DNA of 64,000 nucleotides from Saprospiraceae bacterium (GTDB taxonomy: Bacteria; Bacteroidota; Bacteroidia; Chitinophagales; Saprospiraceae). Location: the NCBI GenBank assembly GCA_016714445.1, contig JADJNF010000008.1, forward strand, positions 186,001 through 250,000. Reading direction: 5' to 3'. Both the position numbers and the translations under genes were made by a program. The notes under the pieces were generated by a model, which was not told where the DNA came from, ran no database searches, and saw nothing but the letters and a program-made list of their open reading frames with translations. Each line of letters begins with the position of its first letter. Positions within the stretch are counted from its first letter, which is position 1. Shown in pieces: positions 8,534 to 16,791 of the stretch.

Positions 8534-9976
8534 TTATTTTAACTTCTTTACAACCATCATTTGTAGCCCTAATTGGTCTATTTTGTGTTGATAATTTGGA
8601 GTAGCAAAAGTATTTGTCAGAGCAAAACCATAATTGGCTGATAAAGAAATGCCTATTCCTTTCAAAATTTCTTTTTCATAACCCACACCTACCACACTGC
8701 TAACATTGAGCTTATTGATTTGAGACTTATTATAATCCACTACTATGGATTTATCTTTTACGAAAGTATGATGGCTTTCAGTATTTACATCCCTTATTTC
8801 GTTTTGAATAATAAACTCGTTAAATATGCCTCCTTGGACAAAAAAACCATCTCCGGTTTTCTTCAAATAATACGAAAGCATCATAGGTAAAGCCAATGCT
8901 TTGGTATGATTTTGTAATGAAAAATCCAAATATACGTTTTCGTTATTCGTCACCGGACTATTGATACTTCTGGATAGGACAAGATTGGTATTAATGTTGC
9001 CCAAACCGGTAGGTAAGCTATGGGAAAATCTATTTTCAAATTCCGAACCAACATTTATTTCATCAACTGTAGAATAAGGTAAATTTATGACATATTGCGA
9101 CGTTTGATTGCGTTGATAATATAGTATTCCCGTATTAAAAACTAAACGATTACTAAGCTTTTTGAAAACGGCAATGCCTAAAGCTAATGATGGAGAAGTC
9201 TCTTCTTTTACAAGCAACTCAGAAAGTGGATTATCAAAGCTACCATTTATTTTATCCTGCCAAAAAACATACCGAGCCGCAGGATCGATATTAAAAATAT
9301 TTTTTGCTCGATTTTTGGGTTTCACAGTTTCTGCATTATTCAGTAAACCAAATAATAGATGAGAATCATCTGTAAGAATATTACCTTTTATGATAGGAAG
9401 TAAGGCCACATCAGATATTGTTTTGAATACTATATCATCTTTTTCTAAAACTCGATTTACATCATCTATAGCAATATATGGATCTTGTGCCTCTTGAAAT
9501 ACAGAATTTTTTGATTGGACATTTTCTAATTTTATACTTTTAGTTGTTTTATCAGGATTGTCGACACTATGTTTGTCTGCAAACACTGTATTTTTATCAT
9601 TGCTGATAAGTTTACTAGCAATTACTGTTTCAGAGTTTTGGGATTCTACTTTATCTTTTGCCACATTTTCATCTGAGACATTATTATTACTTGAAGTAAC
9701 ATGGTGATCGGCACACTCTTTTATTTCCTGCCGCAGTGATGTAATATTTTTCCCTTTATGATAATTATCAATAGCCATTAAAACGCTGAACAAAATACTT
9801 GCACCTACAAGGAAAATCGGTAAAACACCAATTCTCCTTTTTTTATCTTCTTTATTAATTTCAGAAGCTATACTATCCCAAATTTCATTGTCCGGAATGT
9901 TCCAATCTTGTGGTTCAATTCTTTGGTTGAACTTGTCCCGAAAAAATTTTTCTAAATTATTATTACTGTCTTCCAT
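8534..9976 (-). CDS. putative trans-envelope anti-sigma protein: cytoplasmic helix, one TM segment, periplasmic linker, beta-barrel-like C-terminus
   Basis: 480 residues. The first 48 are acidic/amphipathic with DWNIPDNEIWDSI, a pattern common in short cytoplasmic regions encoded next to Bacteroidota ECF sigma genes, followed by KKRR. One hydrophobic segment spans about 50-69. A polar, low-complexity linker runs to about 220. The last 250 residues alternate polar and hydrophobic residues with aromatic ends, like an outer-membrane barrel of the PorT/OMP_b-brl type. It starts 5 bases after the sigma gene stop, so the two are co-transcribed. Inferred role: holds the sigma factor and senses an envelope signal. 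A matching pair is at 46.6-48.6 kb. Both the anti-sigma role and the barrel are inferences. Confidence 0.6.
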   Translation of the reverse strand: MEDSNNNLEKFFRDKFNQRIEPQDWNIPDNEIWDSIASEINKEDKKRRIGVLPIFLVGASILFSVLMAIDNYHKGKNITSLRQEIKECADHHVTSSNNNVSDENVAKDKVESQNSETVIASKLISNDKNTVFADKHSVDNPDKTTKSIKLENVQSKNSVFQEAQDPYIAIDDVNRVLEKDDIVFKTISDVALLPIIKGNILTDDSHLLFGLLNNAETVKPKNRAKNIFNIDPAARYVFWQDKINGSFDNPLSELLVKEETSPSLALGIAVFKKLSNRLVFNTGILYYQRNQTSQYVINLPYSTVDEINVGSEFENRFSHSLPTGLGNINTNLVLSRSINSPVTNNENVYLDFSLQNHTKALALPMMLSYYLKKTGDGFFVQGGIFNEFIIQNEIRDVNTESHHTFVKDKSIVVDYNKSQINKLNVSSVVGVGYEKEILKGIGISLSANYGFALTNTFATPNYQHKIDQLGLQMMVVKKLK

Positions 9977-9981
9977 TTTTC

Positions 9982-10509
9982 TTATTTAAAAACATCTTCA
10001 AGTTTTATTCTCAACATATTTTTTGCTTTCATAAGTTGAGTCTTAGAAGTACTTTCACTAATGCCAAGCTGATCTGCTATTTCTAAATGATTATAACCTT
10101 CTATTACATATAAATTAAACACGGTTCTATATCCTGTAGGTAGTTTTTGGATCATCTTTGTTAAATCTTTGAGATTCAAATCAGATAATATTCCTGATTC
10201 AAAAACGACTTCATGGTCATAATCTTCTATTTTTTGAAAATCGATTTTTTTCTTTCTCAATTTTTCCAAACAAGTATTCACAAAGACTTTTTTTATCCAA
10301 CTGGACACATGTCCTTTTGCCTCATCATATTGGTGTAAATCTCTATAAACCTTGACAAAACCTTCTTGAAGCGCATCTTTAGCATCTTCTAAATCTGAAA
10401 AATACCTCTGACACAGGACATAAAGATTCACTTTGTATGCTTCATACAATTCTTTTTGGGCTATCCGATTGCCTTCGATGCAAAGTCTTATTTTTTGATT
10501 ATCCATCAT
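9982..10509 (-). CDS. ECF-type RNA polymerase sigma-70 factor
   Basis: 175 residues from the ATG at 10509, with another ATG at 10506. Region 2 is seen in LYEAYKVNLYVLCQRYF and DAKDALQEGFVKVYRDLHQY. Region 4 is seen in LPTGYRTVFNLYVIEGYNHL followed by the helix-turn-helix EIADQLGISESTSKTQLMKA. The open frame continues upstream to 10680, but those residues do not resemble sigma factors and overlap the divergent control region, so the later start is chosen. It should direct RNA polymerase to a small set of envelope-related promoters. It is transcribed with the downstream barrel protein and divergent from the FAS1 gene. Confidence 0.92.
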   Translation of the reverse strand: MMDNQKIRLCIEGNRIAQKELYEAYKVNLYVLCQRYFSDLEDAKDALQEGFVKVYRDLHQYDEAKGHVSSWIKKVFVNTCLEKLRKKKIDFQKIEDYDHEVVFESGILSDLNLKDLTKMIQKLPTGYRTVFNLYVIEGYNHLEIADQLGISESTSKTQLMKAKNMLRIKLEDVFK

Positions 10510-10684
10510 CCTTATGATAAGAGTGAACGATATGCATTTTAGGTTGCCTGAGGCAAACAAAATTTTATTGTTTAAGTTTATTTGTATTATTATTAAACAA
10601 AAAATCATTTTCAGGCAACCATTTGAAAATAATATGCACTTCTGTAGGTGTATTATTTTTTTAAAACCAATAAAATACATTTAT
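10510..10684. promoter_or_regulatory. symmetric divergent control region between ECF sigma gene and FAS1 gene
   Basis: Two nested inverted repeats are visible. The outer pair is GGTTGCCTGA at 10542-10551 and TCAGGCAACC at 10611-10620, a perfect 10-base match. The inner pair is TTGTTTAA and TTAAACAA. Each outer arm presents CAGGCAACC pointing towards its own gene. The AAC core within this sequence resembles an ECF -35 element, and on the sigma side a CGTTC follows about 12 bases later. Inference: the sigma factor recognises both arms and controls itself and the FAS1 surface protein. Confidence 0.45.
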
Positions 10685-11911
10685 ATGAAATTGAAATTTT
10701 TACTTCTCGTCTTATTAATCTCAACTTTACGAATGGTACAAGCTCAGACTGTTGTTGATGTTATAGTTAATTCGCCCAACCACAACACTTTGGAAGCAGC
10801 TGTTGGAGCGGCTGGATTAGTGAATACCTTGAATGGTGCAGGTCCATTTACCGTTTTTGCACCTACAGATGCAGCATTTGCAGCTCTTCCTTCCGGTACA
10901 GTAGAAACTTTACTTCAAGACCCACAAGGTTTACTGACAAATATTCTCTTAAATCATGTGGCCGGAGCAAATGTACTTTCTTCTGGTCTGACAAATGGCC
11001 AATCCATCGTTACATTAAATAGCGGAAAAACTGTGAAAGTGACTATCAACAACGATGGTGTGTTTATTGACGATGCAAAAGTTACGGTTGCTGATATTCA
11101 GACGGACAACGGTGTAGTTCATGTCATTGACATTGTTTTGTTACCACCGAATACCGTTGTTGATGTCATCATTGGATCAGCTGACCACAATACGCTCGAA
11201 GCGGCGGTTGGAGCTGCCGGATTAGTGAATACTTTGAATGGTGCAGGTCCTTTTACCGTTTTTGCGCCTACGGATGCAGCTTTTGCAGCACTTCCTTCCG
11301 GTACAGTAGAAACTTTACTTCAAGACCCACAAGGTTTACTGACAAATATTCTCTTAAATCATGTGGCCGGAGCAAATGTACTTTCTTCTGGTCTGACAAA
11401 TGGCCAATCCATCGTTACTCTAAATAGTGGAAAAACAGTGAAAGTGACTATCAACAACGATGGTGTGTTTATTGACGATGCAAAAGTTACGGTTGCTGAT
11501 ATTCAGACGGACAACGGTGTAGTTCATGTCATTGACATTGTTTTGTTACCACCGAATACCGTTGTTGATGTCATCATTGGATCAGCTGACCACAATACGC
11601 TCGAAGCGGCGGTTGGAGCTGCCGGATTAGTGAATACCTTGAATGGTGCAGGTCCTTTTACCGTTTTTGCGCCTACGGATGCAGCTTTTGCAGCTCTTCC
11701 AGCTGGAACTGTAGAAACTTTACTTCAGGACCCACAAGGTTTACTGACAAATATTCTCTTAAATCATGTGGCCGGAGCAAATGTACTTTCTTCTGGTCTG
11801 TCAAATGGCCAATCCATCGTTACTCTAAATAGTGGAAAAACGGTGAAAGTGACTATCAACAACGATGGTGTGTTTATTCCTGACTTGTCCCTTTTAGTGC
11901 GGTGGAAATAA
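10685..11911 (+). pseudogene. 5' fragment of a FAS1 (fasciclin) repeat surface protein, cut by an insertion sequence
   Basis: The ATG at 10685 starts a clear signal peptide (LLLVLLISTLRMVQAQ) and then FAS1 domains of 135 residues each. Two complete copies start at 10751 and 11156. A third starts at 11561 and stops at 11878, where the insertion sequence begins. Reading on, the frame takes 11 codons from the element and stops at 11911, giving about 408 residues without a T9SS sorting domain. The upstream open frame back to 10514 is rejected because the signal peptide starts at 10685. FAS1 domains mediate cell-surface adhesion and matrix binding. The matching 3' part begins at 13481. The split may instead reflect an assembly problem (see the insertion sequence). 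Confidence 0.85.
10751..11878 (+). repeat. tandem 405-base FAS1-coding repeats, left block
   Basis: Units start at 10751, 11156 and 11561, exactly 405 bases apart. The second and third copies are nearly identical at the DNA level, including silent positions. This indicates recent duplication or gene conversion. The last unit is cut at its base 318. Confidence 0.9.
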
Positions 11912-13480
11912 TTTGGCCACCAGTTTGGCCATGTTTTGAGTTTTCTCTGCCTTTACGGTGACGGTTTTATGCGTTATATGATTTAGGATTTGGCCATCTA
12001 CCATTTTTTAGATTCATCTAAGAACTTTCTTATCGATACACCTGCCTTTATTTCGATGTGCTTTGAGATAACTAAAGCCATAAAACATATCAGTATGTGA
12101 AGTTTTATAGGTTGTTCCTTAAAATGGAATATAGGCCTGGTTTGCAGGTCACCTTTAGACACTCTAAATGCCTGTTCTATTTTATAAAGCTCGTGGTAAC
12201 GTTCAATTATGGTTTTATTGTCCGCTATATTTTCTTCTAAGCTTGTGTAGTAGCCTTTGATGCCGAGTAGCTTTTTAGTTTTTTCTCGATAAGCTCTTCG
12301 TTAAGTTCCAGTTTTGATCATTGGTCTTGGTAAATTTTAGTTTTCTGCTCTTGGATGGTACTTCTATTACCTGCTTTGCTTTTTCGATTTGTTTGTTCAT
12401 TTCATACAAATCTTTGCGGTAGCGCACGGATGAATAACTGCAAATCAAATATCCTAAGTCTGTTTTTATCCTGATGCTTTTACCATCTTGCCTTACGATT
12501 TGTTGGTCTATTGTTCCAAGGAGCTTTATGGAGAGATTACCCAATCTTGCGCCTACTATATAGTTGATTTCGTTTTGACTTAAGTGTGTAATGTTTTCTG
12601 AACTAATCATTGCCGCATCTGCCACTACTGTAAATTCTTTGACCTTATTACGCTTGATAAAATTTTTAATGGTGGGAATAATTGTTTGTCCTTCAAAGGT
12701 ATTTCCACTGAATATTTCAAATGCGATTGGAAATCCTTCTTTGGTAACCATTAGAGCCACTAATATTTGTGGTTGCTGCGATTTATTGTCTTTAGAAAAG
12801 CCGTTCTTTCGTAGCTCGTCTTCTTCGAAGGTCTCAAAGTAAAGTGTTGTCACATCGTAAAAAACAATGTCAAAGTTGAACGAATAATGCTCTTTTGCAA
12901 AATCTACAACTTTCACCTCTACCTTTTCTTTTAAGTCAACGCATTGTGGAGCTATCTTGTAATAGCTTTTACGGCTATGTTTTATGCCAAAAACTGTTCC
13001 ATCAGTTCTAAGGAACGAAGTTTGGATGCTGGTTCAAAATTCTCATGGTTACTAAATCATTCAATAAAAGCGGCAGCTCAGCAAACCCCATTTTATCCTG
13101 AATGGCATTAATCTGTTGGTCAGAAAAAATTATATTGAACTCCAATAAAGGTACAATGACTGAGATGAATTAATTTATTTGGACTTTCGTCAGGAAAAAT
13201 GGATAATTGCTTAGAAAGGTCTTTGATCCATTCTTCGGCTAATAATATTAGCTCATCCATCTCGGCTTCAGTATGAGCAGATCCTATATGCTGCAAAATG
13301 GTTCGTTTGTTGTTTTGATACCCTACAATTTGAACCGCTTTGGCTTTTGATGCGGTGTTTACTACCCTAATTTTCATGACAAAATACCCCTTTAGTGCGG
13401 TAAATTTATTGAAAAAAATCATTATGATGCTGATAATCAAACATTTAAAAACGCACTAAATTTACTTGGGACAAGTCAGG
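11879..13480. mobile_element. IS1634/IS4-like insertion sequence, 1602 bases, inside the FAS1 gene
   Basis: Both ends carry a perfect 13-base inverted repeat, CCTGACTTGTCCC at 11879-11891 and its complement at 13468-13480. A second shared block, TTTAGTGCG, follows a few bases inside each end. The element holds one transposase gene on the minus strand. No simple target-site duplication is present: the left flank ends at base 318 of a FAS1 repeat and the right flank begins at base 132 of another. About 187 bases of the unit are therefore present on both sides. This needs recombination between repeats, an adjacent deletion, or a mis-assembly. Confidence 0.88.
11894..13377 (-). pseudogene. IS1634-family DDE transposase, interrupted by several frameshifts
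   Basis: The N-terminal piece starts at the ATG at 13377 (MKIRVVNTASKAKAVQIVGY). The central piece is open from 12916 to 12275 and contains FYDVTTLYFET and TVVADAAM, the regions of the first and second catalytic Asp. The C-terminal piece, with IEQAFRVSKGDLQTRP carrying the Glu region, is read in another frame down to the stop at 11894-11896. Breaks lie near 13135, 13035, 13000 and 12290. Most are at runs of five or six identical bases. Joined across these breaks the product would be close to a normal IS1634 transposase. It is either a decayed gene or an intact gene with base-calling indels. Confidence 0.8.
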
Positions 13481-16437
13481 AGCTCTTCCTTCCGGTACAG
13501 TAGAAACTTTACTTCAGGATCCACAAGGTTTACTGACAAATATTCTCTTAAATCATGGGCCGGAGCAAATGTACTTTCTTTCGGTCGGAAAAAATGGCCA
13601 ATCCATCGTTCTAAAATGGAAAAACAGTGAAAGTGACTATCAACAACGATGGTGTGTTTATTGACGATGCAAAAGTTACGGTTGCTGATATTCAGACGGA
13701 CAACGGTGTAGTTCATGTCATTGACATTGTTTTGTTACCACCGAATACAGTTGTTGATGTCATCATTGGATCAGCTGACCACAACACGCTGGAAGCGGCG
13801 GTTGGAGCGGCTGGATTAGTGAATACCTTGAATGGTGCAGGTCCATTTACTGTTTTTGCACCTACGGACGCAGCATTTGCTGCTCTTCCCTCCGGTACAG
13901 TAGAAACTTTACTTCAGGATCCACAAGGTTTACTGACAAATATTCTCTTAAATCATGTGGCCGGAGCAAATGTACTTTCTTCTGGTCTGACAAATGGCCA
14001 ATCCATCGTAACATTAAATAGCGGGAAAACTGTTAAAGTTACAATTAACAACGATGGTGTGTTTATTGACGATGCAAAAGTTACGGTAGCTGATATTCAG
14101 ACGGACAACGGTGTAGTTCATGTCATTGACATTGTTTTGTTACCACCGAATACCGTTGTTGATGTCATCATTGGATCAGCTGACCACAATACGCTCGAAG
14201 CGGCGGTTGGAGCTGCCGGATTAGTGAATACTTTGAATGGTGCAGGTCCTTTTACCGTTTTTGCGCCTACGGATGCAGCTTTTACAGCACTTCCTTCCGG
14301 TACTGTAGAAACTTTACTTCAAGACCCACAAGGTTTACTGACAAATATTCTCTTAAATCATGTGGCCGGAGCAAATGTACTTTCTTCTGGTCTGACAAAT
14401 GGCCAATCCATCGTTACTCTAAATAGTGGAAAAACAGTGAAAGTGACTATCAACAACGATGGTGTGTTTATTGACGATGCAAAAGTTACGGTTGCTGATA
14501 TTCAGACGGACAACGGTGTAGTTCATGTCATTGACGTTGTTTTGTTACCACCGAATACCGTTGTTGATGTCATCATTGGATCAGCTGACCACAATACGCT
14601 CGAAGCAGCTGTTGGAGCTGCCGGATTAGTGAATACCTTGAATGGTGCAGGTCCATTTACCGTTTTTGCACCTACAGATGCAGCATTTGCAGCTCTTCCT
14701 TCCGGTACAGTAGAAACTTTACTTCAGGATCCACAAGGTTTACTGACAAATATTCTCTTAAATCATGTGGCCGGAGCAAATGTACTTTCTTCTGGTCTGA
14801 CAAATGGCCAATCCATCGTTACTCTAAATAGTGGAAAAACGGTGAAAGTGACTATCAACAACGATGGTGTGTTTATTGACGATGCAAAAGTTACGGTTGC
14901 TGATATTCAGACGGACAACGGTGTAGTTCATGTCATTGACGCTGTTTTGTTACCATCGAATACCGTTGTTGATGTCATTATAGGTTCTGCCAATCACAAT
15001 ACCTTAGAAGCAGCTATTAGTGCAGCAGGTCTAATAAATACCTTAAATGGTGCCGGTCCTTTTACTGTTTTTGCCCCTACGGATGCAGCATTTGCAGCTC
15101 TTCCAGCAGGAACCGTAGAAGCGTTACTAGCAGATCCGCAGGGAGCGCTCACTCAAGTACTTTTATATCACGCTACTTCAGAAACTGTGACATCAGATGA
15201 TATTATTGAATTTTATTCTGATTTTCCATACCTGCAAATGCTTAGTGAAAAAACCATTACATTTAAAGTAACTAGTGAAGGTGTCTTTATAAATAATGCA
15301 AAAGTAACTGTTGCAGATATAGAAACAGACAATGGTATTGTGCATGTAATTGATGCAATCTTAATTGCTCCTGACTCTACCATTATAGACGTCGTAAGAA
15401 ATTCTTCATCTCATACCATTTTAGAGACATTGTTGGATGAAGCTGAATTTTCATTTCCTTTGGAAGGATTTGGTCCTTTTACATTGTTTGCGCCTACAGA
15501 TGCAGCTATTTCAGCACTACCTGGAGAGTTGATCCAACAATTACTCAATGATCCTGGTTTATTGGAAGATGTTTTGGCTTATCACGTTGCTGGCGGTCAA
15601 GCACTATCCACAAATTTATCTAATGAACAAGTTATTAGAACACTACTGGATAAAAACATTAAAGTTACTATCAATAATGGTGATGTCTTTATAAATGATG
15701 CAAAAGTGATTGTTGCTGATATTATTACTGACAATGGCGTGGTCCATGTCATCGACGCAGTATTATTGCCAAAGACTACAGTAGTAGATATCATTAATAA
15801 TTCCGAAGAACATTTTGTTTTATCTTCAATTTTGTCTCTTACTGGTCTTGATGATGCACTAAGTGGAAATGGACCTTTTACCGTATTTGCGCCCACTGAC
15901 GATGCTTTTGAAGCCATACCGGAAGATGTATTAGCCGCAATTGTTGCTGACGAGAGCATTTTAACTTCTATTCTGACTTATCATGCAATAGGTGCTAAAG
16001 CATTGTCTTCGGAATTGTCCGATGGACAGGAAATCGTAACATTAAACGGTGCAAAAGTCAAAATAACCATCAACAATGACGGAGTTTTTGTCAATGATGC
16101 TAAAGTGACAGTAGTAGATTTAGTAGCTGATAATGGGGTTGTACATGTCATTAATGCTGTACTATTGCCACCACCGAGCTCAAGTACTGACTTAGTAGAT
16201 GATAACACATTAAGTATATTACCTAATCCGGCAAGAGACATCATTACTATCCAATCAGAATTAATGACTGACGAACCAGCAAAAGTGGACATTTATACAG
16301 TAAATGGACAAAATATTATTTCATCCAAAGTATTGTCAGGCAACACAATTGATATCAGCCAGTTAGATTCAGGTATCTATATTATTAATATCAAGACAAA
16401 AAATAGGATAATAACAAAGAAGTTAGTAAAACATTAA
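13481..16437 (+). pseudogene. 3' fragment of the FAS1 repeat surface protein with T9SS sorting domain
   Basis: After the insertion sequence the coding sequence resumes in the middle of a FAS1 domain. A patch at 13555-13625 carries several small indels relative to the other units (net loss of 5 bases), so the frame is only clean from about 13627, where a GTG could serve as a start. Six further FAS1 domains follow: three near-identical ones starting at 13750, 14155 and 14560, then more divergent ones from 14965. The last 75 residues (LSILPNPARDIITI to KKLVKH) form a T9SS type A C-terminal sorting domain. Lacking a signal peptide, this fragment cannot be exported. The ancestral protein had at least nine FAS1 domains and was surface-attached. 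Confidence 0.85.
13750..14964 (+). repeat. tandem 405-base FAS1-coding repeats, right block
   Basis: Three units start at 13750, 14155 and 14560 and differ by only a few bases. Units after 14965 are clearly diverged in both DNA and protein. Homogenisation is therefore limited to the copies around the insertion sequence. Confidence 0.9.
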
Positions 16438-16568
16438 TTCTTCTAAATGACGAATTGAAATATTTTACATAAGGTATATCCAAATGTTTTGAATCATTTA
16501 TCCGCTTGTTTATTCAATTACCTTTTAATTTGTACATAGTTTAAAAAGAAAGTTCAGTTCTGTTTTGT

Positions 16569-16604
16569 AGCCGTATTCCTTGTAAGAATGCGGCTTTTTT
16601 TTTT
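16569..16604 (+). terminator. rho-independent terminator after the FAS1 gene
   Basis: AGCCGTATTC pairs with GAATGCGGCT across a 7-base loop and is followed by ten T residues. It lies 131 bases after the stop codon. Confidence 0.85.
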
Positions 16605-16739
16605 GTACACCAATGAAATTTAAATAAAACATCCCAACTGAAAATCCAATTTGTAAATTAAGATATAAGCTTCATCCTTTTTGCAGAGCAGTAAATAGTT
16701 AGCATATATGATAGACATAGCCGTAAACTGAGAATCACT

Positions 16740-16772
16740 TTTGCTTCAATTCATAAAAAAATCTTACTTTTG
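16740..16772 (+). promoter_or_regulatory. promoter of the PBP operon
   Basis: TTTG at 16740-16743 and TACTTTTG at 16765-16772 are 21 bases apart, matching the Bacteroidota -33/-7 arrangement. The start codon lies 19 bases further on. The remaining sequence between 16438 and 16740 contains only the terminator. Confidence 0.7.
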
Positions 16773-16791
16773 CATCCCAATCTTTTTATGA

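Noticed and set aside
10514..10684. Upstream extension of the FAS1 gene and, on the other strand, of the ECF sigma gene to 10680
   Set aside because: Both extensions read through the divergent control region. The signal peptide (10685) and the sigma N-terminus (10509) fix the starts.
12591..12842. Plus-strand frame inside the insertion sequence
   Set aside because: Antisense to the transposase catalytic region; no family resemblance.
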